Positions 51,533-60,894 of a stretch of 64,000 nt of DNA are shown in pieces (the first letter of the stretch is position 1; every line of letters begins with the position of its first letter). This DNA is from CAZMOK01 sp964567785 (GTDB taxonomy: Bacteria > Bacteroidota > Bacteroidia > Bacteroidales > JAGOPY01). The position numbers were made by a program, and so were the translations under genes. The stretch is taken from NCBI GenBank assembly GCA_964567785.1, contig CAZMOK010000010.1, positions 4,718 through 68,717 of the forward strand, read 5' to 3'. The notes beneath the pieces were generated by a model that saw only the letters and a list, made by a program, of their open reading frames with translations, was not told the DNA's origin and did not search any database.

Positions 51533-53641
51533 ATGAAAAAAATTTTCTTGCCCCTTTTTGCAGGCGCATTTATTATCAGTTCGTGTAATTTGAACCAGGA
51601 AGAAATGAACACAAATCCTTTTTTCACCGATTACGGTACTCCTTATGAAGTGCCAGCATTTGACAAGATCAATAACGAGAATTTTCTTCCGGCTTTCACA
51701 GAAGGCATGAAGCAACATGCCGGAGAAGTTGAGAAGATAGCTGCTGCAACTGCTCCCCCGGACTTTGAAAATACGATAGCTGCACTTGATCGCTCGGGTA
51801 TGCTGCTCAGAAAAGTAAGTAATGTATTTTATAATCTCACATCTGCCAATACAAGTGATGAATTACAATCGATTGCCAGGGAGGTGGCACCCCTTCTGTC
51901 GAAACATAATGATGACATCAGGTTGAATGAGGCTCTTTTTGCCAGGGTGAAGGAAGTTTATGATAAAAAAGATGAGCTTGACCTTTCTACAGAGCAGGAG
52001 AAGTTGCTTGACAAAACCTATAAGCAGTTCACCAGGGGTGGCGCGAACCTCAAAGGTGATGCCAGGGAAAGGATGCGTGAGATAAACAAGGAATTGTCGG
52101 TGCTGTCGCTTCAGTTTGACGACAATCTGCTCGCAGAGACCAATAATTTTAAGATGGTGATCGATAATAAAGATGATCTGTCAGGCCTGCCCGATTTCGT
52201 TATCAAAGCCGCTGCTGATGCTGCAAAGGAAGCCGGAGAAGAAGGCAAATGGGTCTTTACCCTGCATAAGCCAAGTTTGATCCCTTTCCTTCAGTATTCG
52301 GAAAAAAGGGATTTGAGGGAGAAAATGTTGATGGCCTATGCAAACCGATGCAATCACGGAAATGAATACGACAATAAAGACATATTAAAGAAGATGGCCA
52401 ACCTGAGGGTTGAAAGGGCTGATCTTCTTGGCTATGAAACTCATGCACATTATATCTTGGAGGAAAATATGGCCAAAGAACCTGCTGAGGTTTACAATCT
52501 CCTTGACGAGGTATGGAAAGCCGCATTACCCATGGCCAGAAAGGAGGCAGAAGAACTTCAGGGTATGATCGATGCAGAAGGTGGTAACTTCAAACTTGAA
52601 GCGTGGGACTGGTGGTATTATGCCGAAAAGCTGAGAAAACAAAAATATGACCTGAGTGATGAAGTGTTGAAACCCTATTTTCAGCTTAAAAATGTCAGGA
52701 ATGGAATGTTTGATGTTGCTAATAAATTATACGGGATTAACTTCAAAATAAGAGACGACATCCCAACACCCCACCCGGATGCAATAGCCTATGAAGTGCT
52801 GGAGGCTGATGGGAGCCATATAGGTATCCTGTTCATGGATTTTTTCCCGAGGGCCAGCAAGCAAAGCGGGGCCTGGATGAGTAGTTACAGGAAACAGTAT
52901 CGTATGGACGGGGAAAATGTAACGCCAGTAATAACTATGGTGATGAACTTTTCAAAGCCAACCGGCGATATGCCTTCACTACTCACTTTCGATGAAGCAA
53001 GTACTATGTTCCATGAATTCGGGCACGCTTTACACGGTTTATTATCGGATTGCAACTACAGGACGTTATCAGGGACATCCGTACCCAGGGATTTTGTTGA
53101 GCTTCCGTCGCAGGTAATGGAAAACTGGGCGGCTGAGCCTGAGGTGTTGAAAACCTTTGCCATTCATTATAAGACCGGAGAGGTAATCCCCGATGAGCTC
53201 ATAGATAAGTTGAAGAAGGCAAAGCATTTTAACCAGGGTTTTGCAACAGTAGAATATACCTCTGCCGCTTACCTCGATATGGACTGGCATAGCCTTACAG
53301 AGCCTTACAATGGTGATGTGCTGGAATTTGAGAACAATGCATTGGATGAGATCGGTCTGATTCCGGAGATAATAGTCAGGTACCGGAGTCCTTACTTCGC
53401 CCATATTTTTGCCGGTGGGTATTCATCAGGATATTATAGCTACATGTGGTCGGAGGTTTTAGATGCAGATGCATTCCAGGCCTTTAAGGAAACAAGCCTT
53501 TTCGACAAAGAAACTGCGACTTCATTCAGGGAAAACATAATTTCGCGCGGCGGCACTGATGATCCGATGAAGCTTTACATCAAATTCCGGGGCAAGGAGC
53601 CTTCCACGGAGCCGATGCTGAGGAGGAAGGGGTTGATATAG
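51533..53641 (+). CDS. M3-family metallopeptidase (oligopeptidase/peptidyl-dipeptidase), lipoprotein
   Basis: A 702-aa zinc peptidase. A lipoprotein signal (IISSC) places it in the periplasm or on the membrane. The zinc motif is His494-E-F-G-His498 in MFHEFGHALHGLL, and the remaining sequence is all-helical as in Dcp and oligopeptidase A. By family it removes dipeptides from the C-terminus of peptides or cleaves oligopeptides. A near-consensus -7 element (TACCTTTA) lies about 25 bases upstream. It is followed by palindromes of the RAYT-associated family. Confidence 0.92.
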   Translation: MKKIFLPLFAGAFIISSCNLNQEEMNTNPFFTDYGTPYEVPAFDKINNENFLPAFTEGMKQHAGEVEKIAAATAPPDFENTIAALDRSGMLLRKVSNVFYNLTSANTSDELQSIAREVAPLLSKHNDDIRLNEALFARVKEVYDKKDELDLSTEQEKLLDKTYKQFTRGGANLKGDARERMREINKELSVLSLQFDDNLLAETNNFKMVIDNKDDLSGLPDFVIKAAADAAKEAGEEGKWVFTLHKPSLIPFLQYSEKRDLREKMLMAYANRCNHGNEYDNKDILKKMANLRVERADLLGYETHAHYILEENMAKEPAEVYNLLDEVWKAALPMARKEAEELQGMIDAEGGNFKLEAWDWWYYAEKLRKQKYDLSDEVLKPYFQLKNVRNGMFDVANKLYGINFKIRDDIPTPHPDAIAYEVLEADGSHIGILFMDFFPRASKQSGAWMSSYRKQYRMDGENVTPVITMVMNFSKPTGDMPSLLTFDEASTMFHEFGHALHGLLSDCNYRTLSGTSVPRDFVELPSQVMENWAAEPEVLKTFAIHYKTGEVIPDELIDKLKKAKHFNQGFATVEYTSAAYLDMDWHSLTEPYNGDVLEFENNALDEIGLIPEIIVRYRSPYFAHIFAGGYSSGYYSYMWSEVLDADAFQAFKETSLFDKETATSFRENIISRGGTDDPMKLYIKFRGKEPSTEPMLRRKGLI

Positions 53642-53648
53642 TCCCTTA

Positions 53649-53682
53649 GGGACGACGTCTGAAAAATTGAGACGACGTCTCA
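53649..53682. repeat. GACGTCGTC-family palindrome pair upstream of RAYT
   Basis: GGGACGACGTCT (53649-53660) and GAGACGACGTCTC (53669-53681), just after the M3 peptidase stop. TCCCTTAGGGA overlaps the left end. Confidence 0.8.
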
Positions 53683-53782
53683 CACTGATTTTTTATTATC
53701 AAGTAGCTAGATTGGAACACTTAAATTGTTCATTTTCAGCACTTAGCCTGCCTTTAAAAAATAAGGATATTATTTGGTTTCA

Positions 53783-53816
53783 GGGACGACGTCTGAAAAA
53801 ATGAGACGTCGTCTCA
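53783..53816. repeat. GACGTCGTC-family palindrome pair, second copy upstream of RAYT
   Basis: GGGACGACGTCT (53783-53794) and GAGACGTCGTCTC (53803-53815). The left part and its GAAAAA spacer are the same as at 53649-53668, so the two are direct repeats of one unit. Confidence 0.82.
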
Positions 53817-53917
53817 AATTTTTTGCTAACACAACAGGTATTTTTTCCTCTCTCACATATTAATACGAGGAAGTAAAATCTCATATAGGTTCAATACCTA
53901 GACAAAAAAATACAATA

Positions 53918-54499
53918 ATGCCAGCAAAAAAAACCAGAATCCCTTTTGAACCAGGTAAAACATATCATGTCTATAACAGGGGAAACAATAGAGAAAAGCT
54001 TTTCTTCACCAATAAAAACTATGAAAATTTCCTAAATATTTATAGTTCAACAGTTAATACACTTGTAGATACATTTGCCTATTGTCTGATACCAAATCAT
54101 TTTCATTTTCTGATCCGATTGAATGAAGATACTAGTTATAAACATTTTAACATACAACTTCGAAGATGGCTGATCAAATATGTTTTGCAAATAAACTCGC
54201 AGGAGAATAGAACAGGAGCTCTATTCACTAGACCTGTAAACCGTCTTCCTGTGGAAGATGAAACTTATTTCAAGGATTTGATATACTATATAAACACTAA
54301 CCCTCTTAAACATAATGTAATTGAAAATTATCAATCATATGCATTTAGTTCATACCTAGATATTGTCAATGGAAATGAAAGAATCGTATATCGTAAAAAT
54401 GTTCTTAATATGTTTAATTACAGTGTGGAAGAATTTGTGGAATTTCATAAATCAAAAAAGGAAATTGCCTTAGGAAAGGATATCCTTCTTGAACAATGA
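53918..54499 (+). CDS. REP-associated tyrosine transposase (RAYT, Y1 transposase family)
   Basis: A 193-aa single-strand transposase of the IS200/TnpA_REP family. The HUH metal motif is His61-F-His63 in IPNHFHFLI. The catalytic tyrosine is expected at Tyr124 in LIYYINTNPLKH, and YHVYNRGNNREKLFF is the usual N-terminal strand. Such proteins act on palindromic REP sequences. Here palindromes of one family lie at 53649 and 53783 upstream and 54572 downstream, and more copies lie far off in the window. The gene looks AT-richer than its neighbours. Confidence 0.92.
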   Translation: MPAKKTRIPFEPGKTYHVYNRGNNREKLFFTNKNYENFLNIYSSTVNTLVDTFAYCLIPNHFHFLIRLNEDTSYKHFNIQLRRWLIKYVLQINSQENRTGALFTRPVNRLPVEDETYFKDLIYYINTNPLKHNVIENYQSYAFSSYLDIVNGNERIVYRKNVLNMFNYSVEEFVEFHKSKKEIALGKDILLEQ

Positions 54500-54571
54500 A
54501 CATAGAGAGGACATCCTTTATCTTATGATCACGCTCTATATATTAAAACGTGAATTGTCAAATTCTTATCA

Positions 54572-54604
54572 GGGACGACGTCTCATTTAGTCAGACGACG
54601 TCCC
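54572..54604. repeat. GACGTCGTC-family palindrome downstream of RAYT
   Basis: GGGACGACGTCTC (54572-54584) and AGACGACGTCCC (54593-54604) form a hairpin pair; a shorter GGGACATCGTAC lies at about 54614. Lies between the RAYT gene and the convergent SDR gene. Confidence 0.82.
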
Positions 54605-54634
54605 TCGTTCCTCGGGACATCGTACATGACCCGC

Positions 54635-55411
54635 TCACAGCATCTCCATCAACCTCTTAACTGCTTCCCTGTCCTCCCCAAACCTGCATGACATCTGCCG
54701 GTGGTTTTCGAAATATTTACCTGTAATCCCCTCTAGATCCTGTGAAGTTGCGACCCAAACAGGAGTATCAGCCCCTTCATCGGGTGATTCGTGACCACCG
54801 TAGCCCAGGTTATTGCTAAGCTTGGATCTCACATCACCGGGATGGGCGGCATTAATTGTAATCCCCTCATCCCTTAATGATTCAGCGAAACCAACCGTTA
54901 TCATCCGGTCGGCTTGCTTTGACTGACGATAAGCCGTGTCATTGTCATAATGATGCCTTTTGAATTCCAGATCATCGAAATCCAGTCCACCGGCCCAGTA
55001 GCTTGCCACATTCACAACCCTGGCCGAACCGGCCTTCGCAAGATGAACCTTAAAATACCTGATCATCCAGGCATAGCCCAGTACATTGGTCGCCCATTGC
55101 ATTTCAATACCCTCAGGGGTTTCCATACGTTGCCTTGGTGTTGTGGCAGCATTGTTCATCAATATATGTAGCGGTTCGTCCCACTGCTCAGCAATTTTCC
55201 TGATATCCACTTCACGGGAAAGATCGGCCAGGAGATAATCTATATCAGGGTTTCCGGCAGCTTCCCTTAACTCTTTAACAGTTTTAACAGCTCTATTCTC
55301 ATCCCTGGCAATTATGGTCACGGCATAATCTTGCATCGATGCTACCTTCCGTGCAATGGCTTTTCCTATCGCACCAAGAGCACCGGTGACTATTATATTT
55401 TTCTTTTCCAT
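54635..55411 (-). CDS. Short-chain dehydrogenase/reductase
   Basis: A 258-aa SDR. TGALGAIGKAIARKV is the cofactor motif, NNAAT the conserved turn, VASYWAGG the active-site Ser region, and YRQSKQADRM holds the Tyr-x-x-x-Lys pair. The ATG at 55411 gives the normal short N-terminus; longer forms starting at TTG are unlikely. It is 38 bp downstream of the receiver-domain gene on the same strand. Substrate unknown; retinol-dehydrogenase-like members are common in this subfamily. Confidence 0.87.
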   Translation of the reverse strand: MEKKNIIVTGALGAIGKAIARKVASMQDYAVTIIARDENRAVKTVKELREAAGNPDIDYLLADLSREVDIRKIAEQWDEPLHILMNNAATTPRQRMETPEGIEMQWATNVLGYAWMIRYFKVHLAKAGSARVVNVASYWAGGLDFDDLEFKRHHYDNDTAYRQSKQADRMITVGFAESLRDEGITINAAHPGDVRSKLSNNLGYGGHESPDEGADTPVWVATSQDLEGITGKYFENHRQMSCRFGEDREAVKRLMEML

Positions 55412-55449
55412 AACTTTTAAAGTAAAGTATTCGTCAACGAAGATAATTG

Positions 55450-55920
55450 TCAATCTTTTCTCCTGATCTTTTTGGAGATCCTGGACAAAAAGCCATTTTT
55501 TGAACTGCTACCAGAAGAAACGCCACCCTTTAAAGAAGTAGTATTTCTTTTTACACCCATAGAAAGCCCATCCATCTCTTTAAACTTATTAATGCTTCTT
55601 GCCAGTTCCCGCTTATCTATCGGTTTTGGCAGATAATACATGGCATGTAATTCTGAGAGTCGTACATCCTTTTTTCCAAGGGCAGTAGTAACAATTACCG
55701 GGATATTTAAATCGACATGATCAAATATTTCATAGCTGAACCCGTCAGAAAGTGTAACATCCATAAAGATCAGGTCCGGTTCATTTGAATTCAACCACGA
55801 AACCGAATCTTTTACGGTTCCTATGATGCTCATTACCTTTACCTGTGGCTCAATCTGAGTTAGAAGATTGACCAGGTTTTGAGCAGTATGCTTCTCGTCC
55901 TCGATTATCAGCACTCTCAC
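55450..55920 (-). CDS. Stand-alone response regulator receiver protein
   Basis: A 156-aa protein with one receiver domain: acidic pocket IIEDE, phospho-acceptor Asp54 in IFMDVTLSDG, Thr79 in VTTA and Lys99 in YYLPKPID. The receiver resembles the N-terminal part of LytTR-type regulators, but the DNA-binding domain is replaced by a Ser/Gly/Lys-rich tail of about 40 residues. No histidine kinase gene is adjacent. It may act by protein contact, or it may be a shortened LytTR regulator. Confidence 0.85.
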   Translation of the reverse strand: MRVLIIEDEKHTAQNLVNLLTQIEPQVKVMSIIGTVKDSVSWLNSNEPDLIFMDVTLSDGFSYEIFDHVDLNIPVIVTTALGKKDVRLSELHAMYYLPKPIDKRELARSINKFKEMDGLSMGVKRNTTSLKGGVSSGSSSKNGFLSRISKKIRRKD

Positions 55921-56013
55921 TATTACTTTATGATTTAAAGTACTTTAATTCCTTGTTCAACACACTACTAATGTAAGAAATTCATTTTTGAATATTGCGA
56001 TGGAATTTTCAAA

Positions 56014-56054
56014 AAGCTATCAGCAATAAGCCATCAGACAACAGCTAACAACCA
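56014..56054. repeat. Degenerate AGCCAATAGC-type repeat
   Basis: AGCTATCAGCAATAAGCCAT, then CAGACAACAGCTAACAACC, adjoining the stop codon of the ProX-type gene. Same vocabulary as 42455-42508. Confidence 0.5.
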
Positions 56055-56549
56055 TCAATCATACAACTTCAAAAACTCATATGAATTTCCTGACCACTCA
56101 AGAAAACGCATCATATCCTCAAGGCTGATAACAAGGCTTGCTGTATTGACGTTAGGGTGAAAACTTATCTTATCTGCTTTCTTTAAGTTTTCGTCAATAA
56201 AAAGATGTACATGGTCCTCTTCATCATTGATCAGTCCGAAAAGCGATACCGAACCAGGCTCAAGGCCCAGGTATTTCTTCAGCCTTTTAGGGGATGCAAA
56301 AGTGAGCTTCCCCTGTTTCAACCGTTTTTCCAGGTCATGTATATCCAATGGATAGCGGTAATCGAGTATGACCAGGTAATGCCTGTTTCCCTTGTGATTT
56401 CTGAAAAAAATATTCTTGCAGTGCGCCGAATCGATATCTTTCCAGTATTTAAGTGCTTCCTCTATAGTGGGGCCGGGAGGATGCTCGTGATATTCGTAAG
56501 AAATATTCAGTTCATCAAGGATTTCGTAAAGTCTGGGATCACCGTTCAT
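56055..56549 (-). CDS. ProX/YbaK-type aminoacyl-tRNA deacylase
   Basis: A 164-aa protein of the YbaK/ProRS-editing fold. ISYEYHEHPPGPTIEEALKY starts the fold, HCKNIFFRNHKGNRHYLVIL holds the conserved Lys and the core strand, and GSVSLFGLINDEEDHVHLF the C-terminal part. Such proteins hydrolyse mischarged tRNA(Pro). The ATG at 56549 is supported by a promoter element 20 bases upstream; a GTG further upstream would include that promoter in the coding sequence. Confidence 0.85.
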   Translation of the reverse strand: MNGDPRLYEILDELNISYEYHEHPPGPTIEEALKYWKDIDSAHCKNIFFRNHKGNRHYLVILDYRYPLDIHDLEKRLKQGKLTFASPKRLKKYLGLEPGSVSLFGLINDEEDHVHLFIDENLKKADKISFHPNVNTASLVISLEDMMRFLEWSGNSYEFLKLYD

Positions 56550-56569
56550 AATTAGAAAAGGCTTTGGCG

Positions 56570-56577
56570 CAAAGATA
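56570..56577 (-). promoter_or_regulatory. Bacteroidota -7 element for the ProX-type gene
   Basis: On the minus strand TATCTTTG fits TAnnTTTG, 20 bases before the ATG at 56549. It favours this start over the upstream GTG. Confidence 0.5.
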
Positions 56578-56590
56578 GGATTTCTGTTTT

Positions 56591-56692
56591 TCACTGAGTG
56601 ACTATAGTCAGTGGGTGAAATATTATGTTAAATGACTTACTGAGTGACTATAGTCACTGAGTGAAAAGGAAAAACATAATATTTGTTAAACG
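56591..56692. repeat. TGACTATAGTCA-family palindromes, two units
   Basis: GAGTGACTATAGTCAGTGGG (about 56596) and GAGTGACTATAGTCACTGAG (about 56642), with ATATTATGTTAAAT between them as an inverted tail. They lie between the divergent ProX-type gene and the LolA-like gene. Confidence 0.8.
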
Positions 56693-56835
56693 CACCATCT
56701 GAAATAACTAAAACCTGCTATATTAGATGTGGCTAAAAAAAACAGCGTATTGGTAAAACTGAAAACCAATCGTTTATCTCTCTGAATATCAATTAAAAAA
56801 CTTATACTAATCAAATTAAAAACAGTAAAATAATC

Positions 56836-57585
56836 ATGAAAAGTATCGCTATCATTTTAACAAGTATTGTTATTTCACTTGCAGGATCCCTGCATGCGCA
56901 GGACCTTGATGAAATTCTTGCCAAGCATTACGAAGTAAACGGAATGGAAGAGCTTCAGAAGATCGAAGCAATAAAAATTACCGGAAAATCATTCCAGATG
57001 GGTATGGAAACGCCATTCACCAACATAATGATGAGGCCAGATAAATTCTACCTCGAAGTGCCTGTTCAGGGGCAATTAATGAAACAAGCCTATGACGGGG
57101 AAACGGGATGGATGATCGCACCGTGGACCGGAAGTCTCGATCCTGTTGAACTTACAGGTGAACAACTCAGGGGATTGAAAATGCAGGCCGACATGGATGG
57201 TATGCTTTACAATTACGAGGAAAAAGGCTATAAAACCAAATTCGTCGGTACAGAGGATTTCGAAGGCTCAGAAGTGTACGTTATCAGGCAGGAAAGCGAA
57301 GAGGGTGATGTTTACAAGCATTATATCGATGCTGACAGTTACGTCCTGATCAAGACCTTAAGTACTATGATAATGCAGGGGGCTGAAGTGGAATTTACGT
57401 CTTTTTACAGTGATTACAAGCCTGTTGACGGGATACTTATGGCCCACTCCATTGAAGTGGATATGGGTGAGCAGGGCCAGAGGAAAGTAAATATCGAAAC
57501 TGTTGATTACGACCCTGAAGTTGACGAAAGTCTTTTCGAAAAACCTGCACCTATTGATGCAGCCCCAACCGAAGAAGGACAATAA
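56836..57585 (+). CDS. LolA-like outer membrane lipoprotein-sorting protein
   Basis: A 249-aa exported protein with a signal peptide ending at LHAQ. The mature part (LDEILAKHYEVNGMEELQKI, then KAQAYDGETGWMIAP-like KQAYDGETGWMIAPW and YVIRQESEEGDVYKHYIDAD) has the beta-baglike layout of LolA/LolB relatives. Bacteroidota carry many such proteins of unknown partner. It lies 28 bp before the propeller lipoprotein at 57614 and may be in one operon with it. Confidence 0.78.
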   Translation: MKSIAIILTSIVISLAGSLHAQDLDEILAKHYEVNGMEELQKIEAIKITGKSFQMGMETPFTNIMMRPDKFYLEVPVQGQLMKQAYDGETGWMIAPWTGSLDPVELTGEQLRGLKMQADMDGMLYNYEEKGYKTKFVGTEDFEGSEVYVIRQESEEGDVYKHYIDADSYVLIKTLSTMIMQGAEVEFTSFYSDYKPVDGILMAHSIEVDMGEQGQRKVNIETVDYDPEVDESLFEKPAPIDAAPTEEGQ

Positions 57586-57613
57586 AGTATTCCTTTTTAA
57601 TTTTTAAAGAGCC

Positions 57614-60600
57614 ATGGCCAGAAAAGCCCTTTGTTTCGTCCTGCTGTTCTTTTTTGTTTTTAGCTGCCGGGAAGTTAATTCACAAAAGAGAAGCCCTTTA
57701 AATAAATATACTTTCGGCGGATATGAAGCCCGCCATATAGGCCCTGCCACCATGAGCGGCAGGATCGCTGCCCTGGATGCGGTAAATAATGACCCCAGAA
57801 TAATATACGTGGGAGCAGCATCCGGCGGGATATGGAAATCTGACAATGCAGGGACAACATTCGAACCTGTCTTCGATGATCATATTCAAAGTATCGGGGC
57901 CATTGCTGTAGACCAGGAACATCCTGACACAGTGTGGGCCGGGACAGGTGAGCCATGGACCCGAAATAGTGTATCGGTGGGAGATGGCATATACAAGACA
58001 ATTGACGGCGGTAATACCTGGAAAAACATGGGGTTGGAGGAAACCGAACGTATCGGAAGGATTGCCATTAATCCTGAAAATCCCGACATCGTTTTTGTTG
58101 CAGCCCTTGGACACCTCTGGGGCCCAAATGAAGAGAGAGGCGTCTTCAGAACAACCGACGGGGGTAAAACCTGGGAAAAAGTCCTTTATATTAACGAGAA
58201 TACAGGCTGTAGCGATATCGCCCTGGATCCTGAAAATCCTGATATTATTTATGCCGGAATGTGGAACTTCCGGAGAAAGCCTCATTTTTTCAGGTCCGGC
58301 GGAGAAGGAAGCGGGCTCTATGTAAGTCGCGACGGAGGTGAAAGCTGGGATAAGGCTGATATAGATATCGCCACTGGTATGCTTGGCAGGGTAGCAGTAG
58401 CAGTTTCACCTGCTAATCCTGATATAGTATGGGCGCTCATTGAATCGGAACAAACTGGTTTATACAGATCGGCAGACAAAGGAAAGACCTGGGAACTTAT
58501 GAACGATGAACCTGTGGTTGGAGAAAGGCCTTTTTATTTTGCATACCTCGTAGCAGACCCAGTCGATACAAACAGGATCTACAAGCCCGGATTTACATTA
58601 AATGTTAGCGACGACCATGGTAAAACGTTCACAACACCTTTCATTAATGGAGGAAATATCCATGTCGACCTCCATGCAATGTATATAAGCAATAATAATA
58701 ACAATTTTATTTATGTTGGAACAGATGGAGGGCTTTACATATCACACGATCGAGGCAACACATGGAAGTTCTGCAGGAACCTTCCACTGTCACAGTTCTA
58801 CAGGGTTACCATCGACCATAATAATAAATATAATGTTTACGGCGGATTGCAGGATAACGGCTCATGGTTTGGTCCGTCCGGAAGCGCAGGCGGCATAATC
58901 AACTGCGACTGGGAAAATATAGGATATGGTGATGGTTTCAATGTCCTGCGCGATAAAAAAGACCCCGATATCATTTACTGGCAATACCAGGGTGGAAATA
59001 TTAAAAGGCATTATATTGATACAAGAGAGTTCAAAGATATCAAGCCCTATACAGAGGAAGGCAATGAAGACTTGAGGTTCAACTGGAACACACCTCTTGT
59101 TCAGGGAGCTTCAGGAGCCATGTATGTGGGATCGCAATTTTTACATCGATCCACCAATTTCGGGGATACCTGGGAAACTATTTCGCCGGACCTCACAACC
59201 AATGATCCTGATAAGCAAAACCAGGAAAACACTGGAGGACTGACAATCGATAATTCCACTGCTGAAAACCATTGTACTATTTACTGGATTGGTGAATCAC
59301 CACTCAACCCCGACATAATCTGGGTCGGAACTGACGATGGGAACCTTCAGGTTACCACTGATGGAGGGAAATCATGGAAAAACGTCACCGAAAATATTCC
59401 CGGTGTTCCGGAAGCTACGTGGGTTTCATGGGTTGAACCTTCAGGCCATAAGGAAGGTACAGCCTATGTAACCTTCGACGGACACCGTTCAGGGGATAAA
59501 GAACCATATGTTTTCAAGACAACTGATTTCGGAAAAACATGGGAATCAATAGTAAGTGATGATATTCCCATCTATTGCCATACCATAAGAGAAGACCCGG
59601 TCAATCCCGAACTGCTTTTCCTGGGAACTGAATTCGGACTGTATATATCGATAGACCGGGGGGAAAAATGGGCAAGGTATTCAGGCAATGTCCCGAAAGT
59701 TTCAGTAAGGCAAATACAAATACACCCTGAAACACATGACCTGGTAATAGGTACACATGGCAGGGGAATCATGATCCTCGATGATCTTACACCTATAAGG
59801 GCCCTGAAATCTGATATGCTGGAAGAAGAGTTGGTGTTTTTGGGCTCCAGGCCTTTTGAACCTTTTTCCTTCGGTATTCAGCAACGGATGGAGGGTGATG
59901 ACGGATTTACAGGAGGCAATCCACCCGGGGCTGTTTACATAACATACTATCTTTTGAAAAGACACCTTTTTGGTGACATGTACATTGAAATATTCGATAA
60001 GGAAGGCGAATTGATTAAAAAAATGCCGGCAGGTAAACGGAAGGGCATTAACAGGGTAGCATGGAATATGCGAAGGGACCCTCCAAAGGTGCCTTCATCT
60101 GTGCAGTTGCTTGGTGGTGCACTGGTAGGGCCTACATATCCGCCGGGAGATTATAAAGTTAAAATAACAAAAGGTGACAATACTTATCAAGGATCGATAA
60201 CAATTGCCTGGGAGAGCGAATCAAGACATACAATTGCAGACAGGGAACTGAGACAGGAGATACTTGAAAAGTCGTACGACCTTTTGGAGAGCCTTGCCTA
60301 TATCGACCGGCAACTCATCGATATCAGGGATAAGGCTACCATCATTGCCGGGAAAACTGAAATTATTTCTTTAAAGAAAGACCTCCTGGGTGCAGTTGAT
60401 GAGATGAACAGCATCAGGGACGAGATACTGGCTACCAGGGAAGGAAGAATATCAGGCCAGGTAAGGCTGCGGGAAAGGCTGGGTGACATATATTCAGGTG
60501 TAATGGGATATCGCGGAAGGCCGACAGATTCACAAATGGATAGATTGAGAAACCTTGAAAGTGAGGTTGAGGAATATTCCGGAAAACTTGACAGATATAA

Positions 60601-60697
60601 ACAAAAAGAACTTGCCAGCCTTAACAGGTTGCTTGAAAAGGAGAACATGGACACAATTGAGGTTATCTCAAGAGAAGTATTCATGAATGAAAACTGA
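57614..60697 (+). CDS. Large BNR/VPS10-like beta-propeller lipoprotein
   Basis: A 1027-aa protein. A lipoprotein signal (FVFSC, Cys17) is followed by repeated sialidase-type blades: GGIWKSDNAGTTFEPVF, GIYKTIDGGNTWKNMG, GVFRTTDGGKTWEKV, LYVSRDGGESWDK, LYISHDRGNTWKF and more up to about residue 720, forming two propellers of the sortilin/VPS10 type. The C-terminus (about 780-1027) has an Ig-like segment and a helical, coiled-coil-like part. These proteins are exported and probably bind ligands; hydrolase activity is not supported by the motifs. Confidence 0.85.
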   Translation: MARKALCFVLLFFFVFSCREVNSQKRSPLNKYTFGGYEARHIGPATMSGRIAALDAVNNDPRIIYVGAASGGIWKSDNAGTTFEPVFDDHIQSIGAIAVDQEHPDTVWAGTGEPWTRNSVSVGDGIYKTIDGGNTWKNMGLEETERIGRIAINPENPDIVFVAALGHLWGPNEERGVFRTTDGGKTWEKVLYINENTGCSDIALDPENPDIIYAGMWNFRRKPHFFRSGGEGSGLYVSRDGGESWDKADIDIATGMLGRVAVAVSPANPDIVWALIESEQTGLYRSADKGKTWELMNDEPVVGERPFYFAYLVADPVDTNRIYKPGFTLNVSDDHGKTFTTPFINGGNIHVDLHAMYISNNNNNFIYVGTDGGLYISHDRGNTWKFCRNLPLSQFYRVTIDHNNKYNVYGGLQDNGSWFGPSGSAGGIINCDWENIGYGDGFNVLRDKKDPDIIYWQYQGGNIKRHYIDTREFKDIKPYTEEGNEDLRFNWNTPLVQGASGAMYVGSQFLHRSTNFGDTWETISPDLTTNDPDKQNQENTGGLTIDNSTAENHCTIYWIGESPLNPDIIWVGTDDGNLQVTTDGGKSWKNVTENIPGVPEATWVSWVEPSGHKEGTAYVTFDGHRSGDKEPYVFKTTDFGKTWESIVSDDIPIYCHTIREDPVNPELLFLGTEFGLYISIDRGEKWARYSGNVPKVSVRQIQIHPETHDLVIGTHGRGIMILDDLTPIRALKSDMLEEELVFLGSRPFEPFSFGIQQRMEGDDGFTGGNPPGAVYITYYLLKRHLFGDMYIEIFDKEGELIKKMPAGKRKGINRVAWNMRRDPPKVPSSVQLLGGALVGPTYPPGDYKVKITKGDNTYQGSITIAWESESRHTIADRELRQEILEKSYDLLESLAYIDRQLIDIRDKATIIAGKTEIISLKKDLLGAVDEMNSIRDEILATREGRISGQVRLRERLGDIYSGVMGYRGRPTDSQMDRLRNLESEVEEYSGKLDRYKQKELASLNRLLEKENMDTIEVISREVFMNEN

Positions 60698-60810
60698 TCC
60701 GGAACCATTTGCTTTCTGTTCTTCTTTTTCGTGGACCTTTGCTAAGAACAATTTTTTGCTGTCTGTTAACCCGGATTGCTTATCCATAAACTCCGTTAGC
60801 TGATTTATAC

Positions 60811-60840
60811 TTGAATAATGCAACTTTAAGGCTAACTTTG
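60811..60840 (+). promoter_or_regulatory. Complete Bacteroidota promoter (-33 and -7)
   Basis: TTG at 60811-60813 and TAACTTTG at 60833-60840 with a 19-base spacer match the consensus. The ATG of the next gene is at 60895. Confidence 0.6.
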
Positions 60841-60894
60841 TAGTCTACATATTAATCACAACTGCATCAATGTAACTTTTCTAAATCAATCACC

